Origin: Fistulifera solaris
Taxonomy: Eukaryota > Bacillariophyta > Bacillariophyceae > Naviculales > Stauroneidaceae
Reading direction: 5' to 3'
Assembly (NCBI GenBank): GCA_030295235.1
Contig: AP026126.1
Coordinates: forward strand, 930,001 to 994,000
Length of the DNA stretch: 64,000 nucleotides
In this document: piece by piece, positions 44,277-57,331 of the stretch
Position numbering within the stretch: position 1 is the stretch's first letter
How the letters are laid out: each line of letters starts with the position of its first letter
Made by a program: the position numbers and the translations under genes
The notes under the pieces: generated by a model
Databases searched by the model: none
Told to the model about the DNA's origin: nothing
Seen by the model: only the letters and a program-made list of their open reading frames with translations

Positions 44277-47200
44277 ATGAAACACTTTACAATTGTTTTG
44301 TTCTTGATGGCTCACCAATGCCGTTTCTTCAAACGAACGTCTCCTACGGTGGTGCTTGCATTTCGAGTCGGAATTTCGCCCAATCGAAACCGCTGCATTC
44401 GAACGGACAGCTTGAGAAGAACCTTTTCCCGCAATCAACTGCTTCCAATCTATACAATATCGAATACTATTTTACATAACCAGCTGTCAACCACAGCTGA
44501 TGATACAACACAACAACCTCCGTATTTAGTTGGCTTGAATCCGAGTCAGATCGAAGCCGTCACACAACCATCGCAAACCATCACACGGGTGATTGCGGGA
44601 CCCGGTTCAGGGAAAACGCGCGTATTGACATGTCGCATTGTTCATTTACTGCAACAAGATCCGCGAATACGCATTCTTGGAGTTACCTTTACGAAAAAAG
44701 CAGCAGGTGAAATGCAAAAACGTGTCGAAAGCTTACTAAGAGAACAAGATGCCATGCATCATGATCCCTACGGGGACATGAATAGTTTTTTAGTTCAAAC
44801 GGAAGATTCCACCGGCGACCCATCGTACAGTGCACCTCCGCGAGATTTACATCGAGTCTCCCTGGGCACATTTCATTCCATCTGTTCCAAAATTTTGCGA
44901 TGGAATGGTGCCTTGCTCTCCGGCCTGCCATCAGTGGCGTTTGACATGCAATATTCACAAAATGCAACACAACTTGATCAAAATTTTGCCATTATTGATC
45001 AATCGGATCAGGTCCGTATTATTCGGGAGTTGATGAACGCGAAAAAGGGGGACATCTCCGAGGAAATAAAACCCTTGGTTATTCTGACTGCCATTGCACA
45101 AATCAAGCAACAACTAGCACAAGGAGAGAATCCATTCGCATCAGGTGGTCGAAATAAGGACAAACCGCCCTCTTTTGTTTCCAAGCTGGCATTGGAATTC
45201 TATCCCAAGTATCGTGAAGAATTGCTTGCCACCAACTGTCTTGACTTCGATGATCTCATTTACATGACGAGAGAGTTGCTTATGGAGTATCCCCATATAC
45301 GAGCCCAGTTACATCAACGGTGGTCTCATATTCTTGTGGATGAGTTTCAAGATACCTCGCGTATTCAAATGGATTTGGTCAAGCTGCTCACGTCGGGCAG
45401 TCTTTTAGTCGTTGGGGATGCTGATCAATCAATTTACTCGTGGCGAGGCGCTCATGCTTCTAGCTTGATGGACTTTGAAGAAGAACTGGAAGGGCATCCA
45501 TCAGGGAAGATGAAGACAGTGTATCTGATGGAGAACTATCGAAGCACATCTAATATCGTCAAAGCTGCTCAGAAAGTAATATCTAGCTCTCAAGAAAGTA
45601 AATCAAAATCAGCAGCCGATAAGATACGACAGGAAATGAAACCTAAGCGTGGATCTGGTCCATCTCCTAGGGTAGTTGCATGTGCAGATGCTAAAGCAGA
45701 AGGTATGTGTTTTTATGTACATGACACCTATTGCAGTGGGACTTCATATCATTCTTATCCTTCACTTTAGCCGAATTTGTCGTTGATATTATCAAGGAGC
45801 GACTAAGGAGTGGAGATTGTGACTCGACGAAAGATGTGGCGTTGATTTACAGAACAAATGCTCAATCTCGTGCACTTGAAGAAGCGTGCGTCAAAGCGTC
45901 TTTGCCCTACGTCATTTTTGGTTCAGCCACCAGCTTCTACAAACGGCAAGAGATAAAGGATACACTTTGTTTTCTTCGTTGGATCAATAATGGGTATGAC
46001 AAATCGTCTATGCTTCGAGCAATGGTAACTCCCAAACGTGGGATTGGAGATGCTGCTTTGAATGAATTTGATGCTTTTTGCTCGGAATCGCAAATTCAAT
46101 GGAAGGACAAATCGACCGATCCAGGGCCCTCGCCCCTTGACGTTCTCCTTTCGCTGTCTGGGCCTACCAGGTTTGACGAAAAGATGTTTTTTGATCCGAC
46201 GGGTATCCTTTCAAGTCGGTCTTTGAAACCTTTGAGTGCGTTTTCGCAGCAAATTCGATCAATATGCGATGAAGCAAGGCGGAAACCGGTTGAAAAATTG
46301 CTTGCCATAATTGAATCTGAGCTCAAACTATTTGAGCACTTTGATAAGATATCCAAATCGAAAAGTGAGTTTTTGGAGCGAAAAGCAAATTTTGAAGAAT
46401 TGCAGAACGCAGCAAGAAAGTATACAGACGAAGGCCCTGCACTTGGCAAGCCTAACGGCGAAGCGAATGATAGTGAGCTTAGTACACCCCTGGGAAATTT
46501 TTTGGACGATGTTGCCCTCGTCACCGATGTTCTTGACGCTGCAAAGGACGGTGATAACGATTCTTTTGTTGTGAAGCTAATGACGATTCACGCGAGCAAA
46601 GGTATGGAGTTTGAAACCGTTTTTCTCGTCGGTAACGAAGACGGGACACTCCCCACCGCACAGGTAAGTTGACTGCATTACATAAGTTGCTCGTTTACGT
46701 TGCTAACCAGATTGTATCACAATCAGGCCATCTTAGAAGGCGAGGGCTCCGTGCAGCTGGAGGAAGAGAAGCGTCTCTGCTACGTAGCTATGACACGTGC
46801 CAAAACAGAGCTTCTGATGACTTGGAGAAAAGAGGTACCAATATTTACTAAAGAAGGGATACGCACAGTGAAGAAAACTAGAAGTCGATTTTTGGATGTT
46901 CTCGTCAAGAAGGCAGATTCCGAAGCAGTCAAAGGAGAAAAGGGGGAACGAAACAATGAGAAGAAAGCGACGGGGACATCGCATGTCTTTCAGAAGAAGT
47001 CGTCGGCTTCAGACCCAATTACACTGGGTCAGGGCCGCCGACAGTATTCGACGTTTCAGTCGGCACAAGCTAAATCGCGGCAGGCCCTGAATAGTAGCCA
47101 ACGAAGCAGAAAGTTGTACGACTTTGATTCCAGACTACCCTCTAGGAGACCAGCATCCACTGAACCATCTGCAGCTCGCAAAACTTCACATACAGTTACA

Positions 47201-47848
47201 GCAACCATGCCGTCTAATGATCAATCTAAGAGTTTCAAATCGGCGCCAGCCACCGAAAGCAGCGCGGCTGCGTTTAAGCGAGAGAGGTCGTTGTATGACT
47301 TTGATGCAAGACTTCCCCCTCGAAGCTTACCAAATAATGAACCATTTGCCGTTCGCAAACCCTTGTATAATGTCACAGCAACGCTCCCGTCTACCGACCA
47401 GTTTGCCGCTTACCGTTCGGAGCCTAAAAGCAGCGCAACGAATCCTGATCAACCGTATACAATGAAGGCAGCGTCAAGTCCGCTGCCAATTCGACCAATT
47501 TCAACACAGAAACGAACAGGTATCAAAAGCAACGAGTCGGGTCGATCTCTACAAATATATAACGAGCTTCACAAGAATGAACCCACGAACAAGGACACTA
47601 AGGTCACCTCCATGCCTTCGCCACCCAACTCCAAGGCATTCGAAAAGAATAGAGAGCCTAAAACTATGGATTCTACATGGTTTTACCCTGTTGGTTCCGT
47701 TGTGAGACACAAAACATTCGGTAGAGGTGTTGTTGTTCAGCCTGGGCAGTCCACTGAGCAGAAGCTGAATGTATTCGTCCACTTCGACAATGGCGAGAAA
47801 AAGGAATTTTGTGCTACGGGGAATGAAATCTCATTGTCTCTGTCATGA
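44277..47848 (+). CDS. uvrD: UvrD/PcrA-type DNA helicase, probably organellar
   Basis: This superfamily 1A 3'-5' helicase has exons 44277-45702, 45771-46663 and 46727-47848. Motifs are LNPSQIEAVTQP (Q motif), VIAGPGSGKTRVLTCRI (I), VTFTKKAAGEMQKRV (Ia), HILVDEFQDTSRIQ (II), VVGDADQSIYSWRGAHAS (III), YLMENYRS (IV), LMTIHASKGMEFETVFLVG (V) and CYVAMTRAK (VI). The C-terminus FYPVGSVVRHKTFGRGVVVQ matches the Tudor-like end of PcrA. Between them is a linker with two copies of a 60-residue unit starting LYDFDSRLP / LYDFDARLP. The N-terminal 60 residues are Arg-rich and basic, suggesting a mitochondrial or plastid leader. The bacterial-type domain order points to an organelle-derived gene. 1146 residues, intact frame. 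Confidence 0.92.
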
Positions 47849-47953
47849 CGTACTGAGTTGGGTAGTACAGCGATGGATGATTGCATTACGAAACATCTCG
47901 CACGAGTCAAGTAAACTCGACTAGAAGAATCAATACCATCGTGGGGTCCTTAA

Positions 47954-48358
47954 TTAGTTTATCTTTTCTAATTCTCGACGAAACCTACGAAAAACGGAGC
48001 TCTGTAAATACCTTTGTAATCGACGTGTTTTCCAGTCCTTGCTTTCTTTATTATTATCAGAATGACGCGATTTATGCGGTGTTTCCTTTTCCAGTGGCTG
48101 ATTCTGTCGCGACATGTCAATAATCTCGACACGCCCAGCAACAGCTTGTGGCTGCCGAACCACGTGCTGTGCTTGATAACCTTTTCCAACTTCAAAGTTT
48201 TGAAACTGCCGCAAATCGACCGCCGTGGGGGCACTAGAAACGAGTGGACGAGACTTAGTATCCATTTCATGATCACTTCTCCACCCCTTCGTCTCCAACA
48301 CTCCCTTTGATAAATGCGGACACCCGTTGGCAGAACTTTGCGACTCTGTATCGCTCAT
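47954..48358 (-). CDS. Unknown small hydrophilic protein
   Basis: An ATG at 48358 opens 134 codons: MSDTESQSSANGCPHLSKGV at the start, FQNFEVGKGYQAQHVVRQPQ in the middle and a basic end KTRRLQRYLQSSVFRRF. It has no signal peptide or membrane span, and I do not recognise a family. It is convergent with the helicase gene, with 105 bases between stops. Composition (acidic and Ser-rich start, basic end) is protein-like. The last 30 residues could change if the short word AGGTATTTACAG near 48005 is a splice site. Confidence 0.5.
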   Translation of the reverse strand: MSDTESQSSANGCPHLSKGVLETKGWRSDHEMDTKSRPLVSSAPTAVDLRQFQNFEVGKGYQAQHVVRQPQAVAGRVEIIDMSRQNQPLEKETPHKSRHSDNNKESKDWKTRRLQRYLQSSVFRRFRRELEKIN

Positions 48359-49253
48359 CCTTTATTATTTTTTACTTCGTTCGCTTCCCCTAACTTGATT
48401 GTCTCAGCTATTCATCTTATTATTTGTTAATCCGTATACCCTACCGGTATGCACTATGCACGCGATCTCAAACGATCGCTATGTCGATCGTGAAATTATG
48501 CATTCACGACTGAAAATGCAGTCGTGCTAGGCTTCCGTGTACGCGTACTGGTACTTGTGCTTGGGAGAGGCCAACTGGTAGGGACCGGGCTGGTAACATT
48601 TTCGCCGATAACAATCGCTGTTTTCATGGCCTTGATGTCAAAGATAACAAAATAACTGTCGAGGATTTACAGTTAGTATATCTTTTAAGAACACGCGAAG
48701 TTAAGTGAGCATATTAGACGCATAATATCTCAATCGCATACGTGATACACCTCTATCTCAACTCCTGACTGACGTGCAGTCGTGGTTCATTTGAAAGTAC
48801 ACCTGGGGCTATAGTAAATGTTCTTGAAACCGACCTGACAATTTTTCACCAAAATTATCGACTTAAACATTGCCAATGATACTGCTTTTGAAAAGCTGTT
48901 GCGTTCACAGTTGTTAGCAAACTAGAGATGCTCTTTAGAGAAAGAAGGGATGATAAAATTGGCACAAGAAGTCACAGAACGAACATCGTCCGTCGTCCGC
49001 CTACTGTCCTCATCACCTTCGCGTTAGTAGAAAAACAGTTCACCTTTGTAACGGTATGCAAAACATAGATATGAAACGTGAAGCTGAGTAAAGTTGACTG
49101 TTCACGCACTTGCGTACAGTTTCTCATTTAGAGCACTACGTATTGTGATGATGGAAATGCACGCAGTTAGCGGTTGTCGGCATTTTTCGGTTTCGGCACG
49201 ACATAAAGTCATTTGTCGTTCTACTCGAAGGTTGTTAATTGTGAGAGAAGACC
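48359..49253. other. Intergenic, about 900 bp, with two GACTG/CAGTC palindromes
   Basis: A perfect 8-bp-arm hairpin, CACGACTG-aaaatg-CAGTCGTG, lies at 48505-48526. A shorter one, GACTG-acgtg-CAGTC, is at about 48767-48781. No gene recognised. This would include the promoter of the following CRAL-TRIO gene. Confidence 0.6.
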
Positions 49254-50367
49254 ATGAAGCTTACGAAAGAGCTTGTACCCGCAGAGATCCTGCAAGAGAT
49301 CTTTGACTCTCCTATTCCTTACCGCGATGCAGCGGAAGAGAAATTGACCAAGGTAAGATTTGTGAAGCTTTGACCATTCGTCCGTCGGGTCATGATGTTG
49401 ATCGTCATTCGATTTCCTGATTCTCTTATTTACAAATAACAGGACTTGTTCGGAACTCTTTCGCCGGAAGATGTGGAAATGGCAGCTCAGGGCTCTTATG
49501 CATATTGGGTCGCTAAACACTCTTCCAATCCGCCAACAGAGGAGCAGAAGATTAAGATGGCCATGCGCGAAGCTCGGCGCCATATCTACGGAGTCAAATA
49601 CCCCGATGCCGTCAAGAACATTAAGGAAACATGCAAATACCGCAGGGTAAGTCTTGTTGAATGCAAAATCGATTCGTAACCGAGTGATCCTAACTTTTGT
49701 CTGTTTTCCAATTTAGGAGCGAAACATTTCGCTTTATCGAGCTTGCTTTGCGGATGGCGCTGAGTTCGAAACCGAGGAAGAGGCCCAATTCGTTGAGAAA
49801 CTGAAAGCATCCATTACATCGGAAATGAAGAAGCAGCTTGCGTACGTACGAGGCAAAGACAAGGAGAACCGGGCTTTGCTAGTCGTTCATCCACGCACGG
49901 ACAAGTCTACCGTAGACGAGGATTTCATTGCCAATCTAATCTTTATCGTTGAGCGAGCTGCCGCTGTAACGGAGTTTTCTTCACGTGGCAAGGAGGAGAA
50001 GCTTATTGTCGTCTTAGACTTCGGTACTTTCAGCTCGTCGTTATCGCCACCGATGAGTGCGGTCAAGGGAATCGTTGGGGTCTTGCAGTCAAAGTATTCG
50101 GAGCGTTTGAAAAACCTTGTTATTTTGGATCCTCCGTTGTGGATGAGAACGCTGTATGGACTTATTAAACCGTTCTTGGACCCTATTACGAAAGCCAAAT
50201 TTATCGTCGCGACGGGCGCCAAAAAGAAGCATGAAGTACTAGCTTCTCTAATTTCAGACGATCAGGCCATGCCCTTTATGCTTCCAAACGGGAAACTCGT
50301 TGGTGATGTGGAGATGGATCGATTCTTGAAAACAGTTCCGTTTCACTGTCTTTACGACGAAGTCTAA
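49254..50367 (+). CDS. CRAL-TRIO (Sec14-like) domain protein, paralogue 1
   Basis: Exons are 49254-49352, 49443-49646 and 49717-50367. The start MKLTKELVPAEILQEIFDSP is followed by a helical N-terminal part ending CKYRR at a splice site. The lipid-binding fold follows: ENRALLVVHPRTDKS, KLIVVLDFGTFSSSLSPPMS, VGVLQSKYSERLKNLVILDP and PLWMRTLYGLIKPFLDPITK. The sequence VVDDYYP-type exchange is diverged, but the strand-helix order fits CRAL-TRIO proteins, which ferry lipids or other hydrophobic ligands. It ends TVPFHCLYDEV, shared with paralogue 3. 317 residues, intact. Cytosolic by sequence. Confidence 0.75.
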
Positions 50368-50914
50368 GTCTGCCCAACCGTCTCTCGAATTTCCAGTAAA
50401 TGTCGAGAGGCGGGTCTCAAAGACAAAAGAGATTATGAATAATAGAATGCCTTGTCTCAACATATCTTTCATCTCTTCGTACTCTTAAGCTTTTCTAGTT
50501 AACCCGTATAAGTATAACATCTAGATGAAGTGAATTGAATTGAAAGATTCGTCTGCTAGCCAACGTAGGCGAAAAAGCGTTCACCCGTAATCTACAAAGA
50601 AAGTTACAAAACCTGATGCTTGCTGACGTGTTCGCACCTTTTCCGATGATACGGAAATAGGAAGAATGAGTACCGTATTGGAAGTCCATTATAAAGTACA
50701 ACCAATGTAAATCCACAGACCCAGAACAGAACGACACCCCCGGCGGATGTTGCAAGGATCGATGCCGTTGTTATTTCGATGGCGAAGAGGTCACAACAAT
50801 TTCAGCAGTTGTATCAAACAATATCCTCTTTCTTGGTAAAGCCGCACTCACAAAGGAAGGGGTATAAGTTTGGCGGACGAAGGATTGGGCCTAGCGACTG
50901 GTGGCTTTCTCAAA
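50368..50914. other. Intergenic and uncertain 5' end of the kinase gene
   Basis: An ATG at 50779 opens MAKRSQQFQQLYQTISSFLV in a different frame from the kinase that follows. It may be its true N-terminus if another single-base error lies near 50860. Otherwise no feature is seen. Confidence 0.4.
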
Positions 50915-53900
50915 ATGGCCTTCCATCTCGATTTTCTCGGCGTTCCGTCTTTCGCCGTTTCATGGGACGGAAAGATTGAAGCGTGGAACCAAAAGCTTGC
51001 CGCACTTAGTCAATTATCTGGAACTGAAGCGCTTCAATACTGTCTTCCGGACATTCTGGAATCAGACGAAGACCGTCGTCGATGGAAAAATGCATTAGGA
51101 AGATGTTTGGAAGAAAGGAGCCCCCAAAAGTGCACAGTGCACATGAATTGCTGCTCAGATACGTCGCCCTTGACCATTTGTATAGCAAACTACTCCTCAG
51201 GAGACGCTACGGTGGACTTTGCAGTATGTTTTGTTGAAGCCTGCGAAAGTACCGACAATAGTACGTTGGCATTTCACAGACCGAAGGAGAATGATACGTT
51301 GATAGAGTTGGCCGACTCAGATTACTGCACGATTGTCGAAACATCAAACTTTGCAACCATGGGAATAGATACAAACTATTCAATCTTTCTTTGGAATTCA
51401 AAAATGGCGGATATTTCGGAGTTTTCGCGATCAGAAGTCATAGGGAAGAAAATACCCAATACTTTTCTCAAATCACCCCATTTTGAAGAAAGTTGTAAAA
51501 AGGCGTTCGCGGGGGAGACCACATCACCATGCTATCTTGAATTGACAACAAAGTGCGGTAGTTTGCTGCATTTACGGCTGGTCTTTACTGCGTACATGGA
51601 CGAAAGGAATGCGACTCGAGGAGCTATCGTTATGGCGGAAGTTTGTATAGAGGACGCGTACTTTAACTCTGCAGTCGGACTTCGAGCTGAAAGCATTCAG
51701 CAAATAAAGGATGCTGGCACCATCTTAGTATTCGGGGTCGATCGGAATGGGTTGGTGGATGAGTGGAACACTGCTATGGCAAATGCAACCGGCTTTGAAA
51801 TGAATGACGCTTTGAACAAGAAGTTCATCGAGGCTTTCATACCCGAGGTCAAAAGAGAGTCAATACAACTTGTACAAAACGAAACTTTGCTTGGAAAAGG
51901 AACTTCAAACTACAAGCTTGACGTTATGACTCACAACGGCGAATCGCGACACCTACTTGTTTCGTCGGCGCCCCGTCTGAGTCAGAACAAGCAAGTGTGC
52001 GGGGTATTGTACATAGCACACGACATTACTGTAGTTTTTGACCAAGAATGGGCGGTCGAGGCAATGGAAATTAAATTGAAACGATTGATCGATGACGCGA
52101 ATGCTCCTGTCTTTGGCATTGATTGTGATGGGTAAGTGCTGCGCTGTCAAGTGGGTTATTGTCCTGTTGTCTTCGTCTCACCTAGTTGTGCTTGTCAGTC
52201 TGATAAATGAATGGAACGAGAAAACAGAGGAAATAACCGGATATAAGAGAAAAGAAGTCATTGGCTGCCCTCTTATCGCCTCTTTCATCCCATCAGCCTT
52301 TCAGAACTCAATGAAGGAAGTTCTTGACAATGCTATACAGGGAATAGGCACCACGAATTTTGGAATTGAATTCCGGACAAAATCAAACGAATTGAGACAA
52401 TATATTCTGAATGTTACGACACGGAGAGACCCAGGCAATAATATTGTGGGTGCTGTCATTATCGCTCAAGATATTACCGAGTCAGTGCAACGTGATCGCG
52501 CGGTCGCGGGTATGGCTTTCGAGCTGAGACAAATTATTGACACGGCTAATGCCCCGATCTTTGGAATCGATGTCAATGGAAAAGTTAATGAATGGAACAG
52601 AAGAGCCCAAATTCTTACCGGCTACTCGAAAGAGGAAACGTTTGACGAACCACTGGTCGATCGATTCATCGCACCCTCAATGCAAAAAAAAAGTTCGGGA
52701 AATTTTGTCATCTGCATTACAAGGAAATGAAACATCGAATTATGAACTTGAATTCGTTGCTAAAGACGGAACATCACGATTCTTATTAGTTAATGCGACA
52801 ACAAGAAGAGACCCTGAGCTCAATGTCATCGGAGGTAAGAAAGTGAAAGTTTTGTTCGTGTCTTCGTGCCATAGGACTGAAAAGATGTTTCTATGAAGTT
52901 GTTGGTGTCGCTCAGGATGTTACTGAAGATAGAAAGCAAGCCGCTAAATTACGTGAGATGCAGTATCTTCAAGCAACTCAAGAGGCCAAAGTAGAGACTG
53001 AAAGGAACATGACCGCATATTTTGCTCATGAATTGCGTAACCCGCTCGGGGCTATTGATAGCGCGCTGGCTGCAATGCCAGACGACCTACCTGAATCTGC
53101 ACTGGATCTTGTTTCTGGTATGCGTCTATGTACCAGTTTTATGTCATCAATTATGAATAACTTGCTGGACGTGCGAAAGATGGAAGAAGGTAAAATGACT
53201 TTGTCAAGACAGCTGATTAATCTGCGCAACGTTGCGACTGGCGTTCAGCAAATGCTTTTATCTTCAGTTAAACCTGGCGTTACTTTTAACGTTGTCTATC
53301 AAACTAATGGGAGGTCGTGGGTCATGGGTGATGAGCACCGAATTCAACAAGTGCTCACTAACGTCGTCACAAACGCTATCAAGTACACGGTAACAGGTTC
53401 TATCACTTTGAAAGTTACGTGGGAAGGGAAAAACGTAAGATTTGAAGTGGTGGATACTGGGCCAGGAATCCCAGCCAGTGAGCAGGAAAAACTCTTTCAA
53501 CGTTTTGTGCAAGAGGCGGGGCGCCAGGAACAGGCTTAGGGCTGGCGATTGCAAAACATCTGGTCAATCTAATTGGTGGTTCAATCTGGTTCATAAGCGA
53601 ACCTACAGTTCGGCCGGGAACCACCTGTGTTGTTTTGATGCCACTAGAGGAGTGCGATTCTCCAGTTACCGCGATAAACATTGGCGATATACACAAAATG
53701 ATTTGCGAGCCATTGCGCTTCCTCATTATCGATGATATAAAAATGAATCGGACCATGCTGAAAAGAAGAATATTGAAATGCATCGCACCAAATTCTATCG
53801 TAGAGGAGGCTGCAACGGGGGAAGAAGCCCTCACAATATGCGGAAACAGCAATTTCGATGTGATTATAGTTGACCAGTATATGGAAGAAGCGGGAGGGGT

Positions 53901-54095
53901 CATGGTTGGAACGGATGTTTGCTACGCAATGCGCCGTATGAATATCGAGGCGGTGATGATCGGATGCTCGGGAAATGATCTTGATAAAGAGTTCATGGAA
54001 GCGGGGGCAAATTTTGTTTGGAAAAACCTATGCCAACCAACGACATGATCATTGCAGATCTCAAACAAGCTCTCGGACTCAATCACCACCCATGA
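50915..54095 (+). CDS. Multi-PAS hybrid histidine kinase with receiver domain
   Basis: Exons are 50915-52131, 52199-52834 and 52899-54095. About five PAS-like units precede the kinase. The last two are clear (LINEWNEKTEEITGYKRKEV and APIFGIDVNGKVNEWNRRAQ with ILTGYS). The H box is AYFAHELRNPLGAI near residue 660, the N box QQVLTNVVTNAIKYT, G1 VDTGPGIP and G2 GTGLGLAI. The receiver starts FLIIDDIKMNR, has its Asp in FDVIIVDQYMEE and its Lys in VWKKPMP. Three single-base discrepancies are seen: extra A near 52684-52692, G short near 53517, A short near 54022. The start is uncertain, since 50915 is the first ATG in frame. About 1016 residues. No membrane span, so it is probably a cytosolic sensor. 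PAS ligand unknown. Confidence 0.85.
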
Positions 54096-54123
54096 TTCTT
54101 CATATGAATAGTCTTTTGGGTTA

Positions 54124-57096
54124 TTATTCCCCTCTCAAGATCTCATTTGTGCTTTGTACAAGCTCAAGAACATCCGGCCGGATTGGTATTCCTTTCGAAC
54201 GAGTAAATTTTATACAATCTGAAAATTTCTCTTGATTGCCGAGCTTCCAAAATGCCAATGAAAGATCTGACACAAAAGCACTGTCGCTACAAACGTCTGT
54301 GCGCTCAGCCTCGTGTGAAACTCTCAGGATGAGATCGTTCCATTGCTTCGCATCTTGAGGTACGCCCGGTATCTTCATCATTTCGTCTGGAGAAGCATCA
54401 AGGGCACCATACACAATTGAACACAGTGTTGTAGGTTCAGCGACTAGTCCCTCTGACACGCGTGACTCAAACATAGCAATTGACAAAGCTAATTCTTTCA
54501 AATGAGATGTTTTTATGTCATTCCAGCGCATCAATCGACGTAGAAGAGGGAAGCCCAGGTTCTCCTTCAATATCCAATACTTGGATTGAAGCCATTCCGA
54601 TGGTTTTTTCCTCATTAGGCTGGCAATCTCATCCACAATATTTCGAAGAAGACGAACGTTTCCAGAATCCGGACCATCCGCAACAGCTTTCATAGCGATG
54701 ACACTGAGATGTTCTGAATTGCAGCCAGTGCTCAATGCCTGGCCATAGAGCTCCGTGACACCACTCCATTCTTTGTTGTTGGCCAACCCAGTTGCAACTA
54801 TTTCAAATATTTCGGGATTCAAGCAAGTGCGTGGCAGACTCTGAAAAAGGTCTAGCGCCTCTCTGATTTTCCCTTGTACGAAAAAAGAATCGGAGTGCGT
54901 GGTTGCAGCTCAGTATCCACGAGGTCTCATCTTTCGTCAGAGAAGCGCGCAGTTTCGATGCAATCAGCTGGTGCGAGAGTCTATCATTGCCAGTAGCGTG
55001 GGCTATCGCAATAGAAGCAGCAAGATAGGAATCGGTGAATGGTAGCGAGTGATCGCTTGAACCAGGCAGCACCGACTCAAGCCACTGAGACAAAACGAGA
55101 CCGACACCCGGCTCCGACATAATAACAGAGCATCTCATGCAGGTGGCAGTAGCATCCGATATCAGCCGCAAGTCTTCCGCCGAAAGTATTACCTGGCCTC
55201 TACTAGCTCCTAAAGATAAGGCTGCAACCCGTTGAACTCGTTCGAAGAGAATTTGCCATTCGTCCGATACGACTTTATTGTTCTGCGATCGTGCCCAATC
55301 ATAGACTTCTTGGACTTCCGCTGCAACTAGACCAGAATTTGTCTCCTCAAAGATCATGCATGCTTCGGCAAATGAATCGATACCACAGAGTGAAACCATA
55401 ATTGCAGTCAAGAGTTCCTCTTTGCTGCTACAAGGCACCGATAAAAGTCTAAGCAAGCTGTCGATACAACCTCTGTGTTGATTTCCAAAAGAGGATTCGA
55501 ATTTTACATATTGCTCGTAGCATGTCGCGAAAAGGATTTGGCTCAATACAGCGGCTCCAGGAAATCCCTGAGACGTACACGTGCGAATCACCGGGAGCAA
55601 TAACATGTGAAGGGACCCGTCTAACGTCTCAGAAGGCGGGCCAGTTTCGCCAAATGTAGATAAGAGATGCTCATCGTCACTGGCTAATAGCGATCGGTAA
55701 TGAAAATGGAAAGGTAACAGCGCGATACGTATTGCATCCCTCCAGTTTCCATCTTTTCACAAGCGAGAAGAGTGCCAAATAGAGCTTTTGACGATATCTT
55801 TGCTCCATCTTCTAAAACCGCATTTAGAATAGCCAGCGCCCTTTCACTCGTTCCCGTTTGACTTGTTCGACCCAATGCAATGAGGGCAAGATCCCGACAA
55901 AGAGGATGTAACCGATCTTCCCCGCCACTCCATTGCCATTCATTCGCCACGTGATTTGCATCGAGTAGTTCGTTGTATAGCCGAACTGCATGGTCATATT
56001 GTTCGCACAGGATACAGGCCTTCATACCGGCTGCGACCAGAGGCTTCAAATAAATTAGAAGAATCAATGCAACTGTACGGTCGCAAGCTTTTAACACATA
56101 CCTGACCAAATTTACCAGCGTTTGAAGCTTTGTTTAAAAAGTCAACCACACCTTGCCATTCACCAACTAGTCCCATCGCAGTTCCAGCAGCAATAACATC
56201 TGAAGGAAAAAGGTTAGATGAAATGCGGAATAAAAAGCCCCATGATCGTTCCTCCACTTACAACGATCCTGATCGGACGGAGATACCATAGACATGCGAA
56301 GTACTGCATCGAACACACGTTCGACGGCGGATCGCTTCTTTTGTTGGGCATCACGTGCTATTGCATACAAACCAATTGGCTCTGTGATCGAAATATCACA
56401 GGGATTGTAGCCAGCACGATTGGGGTCAATATGCCGCCAGAAAACATCGGCGGCTTCGGACCATCGCTGTTCACGACTTGCAGTGACAACAGCATATTCG
56501 CAATGATTATGTTGCAGCTCGATCTTCCATTCCTTTTCCATCAGATCAAGGAGACGTCGACACTCATCAAACGGCGACAGTTCATCGGAGTGCGCACCAC
56601 ACAAGCTCAGAAGCCTCAAGATTTCCTCCAACAAAACAGAGCATTCATGCCGGTGTTTTCCATTCGCTTTGATGACACCTAATCGAACCTGATGCTCGAA
56701 ATCAGAAATAATAGCTTTCAAGCTGTGAAACGCATCATTTCTACGACTGTCTTGATAATCCTGTTCCTGAGCCCATACAGGAGGTAGATCATTTAACCCA
56801 CCGATCGTTTGTTTCAAATCAACCACTCTCACGAGTATATCTCGAAGAATATCTTTTACAGCTTGTGGATTGCCTAGCTTTTTCAAGCTCTGGCCTTCTA
56901 CTTTGTTAGACACCAAATTCGACCCTCGCTCCTCTCGTTTCCGTACGTCTCTACCATCGGAACTTCGTTTATTCACTTTTGCGTGCTTGTCAGATGCAAA
57001 AGACGCGCGAGCAAATTGGTATACCTGGTCCTGATGGCTGCGTCGGCGCACATTTTTAGCGCCGATTTGGAGAAGATAAGCATGGGATCGAAACAT
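54124..57096 (-). CDS. PPR-like organellar protein
   Basis: Exons are 56262-57096, 56102-56199, 55729-56043 and 54124-55683. The ATG at 57096 gives MFRSHAYLLQIGAKNVRRRS, an Arg-rich presequence that suits mitochondria. The body is made of helical pairs with PPR-like words, such as HCEYAVVTASREQRWSEAAD, AAGTAMGLVGEWQGVVDFLN, ACILCEQYDHAVRLYNELLD, ALRFFFVQGKIREALDLFQS and IFEIVATGLANNKEWSGVTE. Diatom PPR proteins act in organelle RNA processing. An extra T near 54880 breaks the frame, and one base seems missing near the exon 3-4 junction (55683-55729), where the splice is uncertain. About 935 residues. It is convergent with the histidine kinase, with 28 bases between stops. Confidence 0.7.
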
Positions 57097-57331
57097 GATT
57101 CTTGCACCAAAGTAACAAAACTGGTCTTTTTCTTTTCTTTCTTTTCTATCAAATAATCGCATTACACTTTCTGAATTTATTGTCGTTTTGTGAACCACCA
57201 TGGTCGTGACGAAACCAGCTCATTCTTTGTCGAAATACTTGTACTTTGTATTTCATCGTGATTCTTGATGCGCGCGAATCCCGGGACTGATCGACGAGCA
57301 GACGATAAAATACGCGGAGACATGGAAACGG

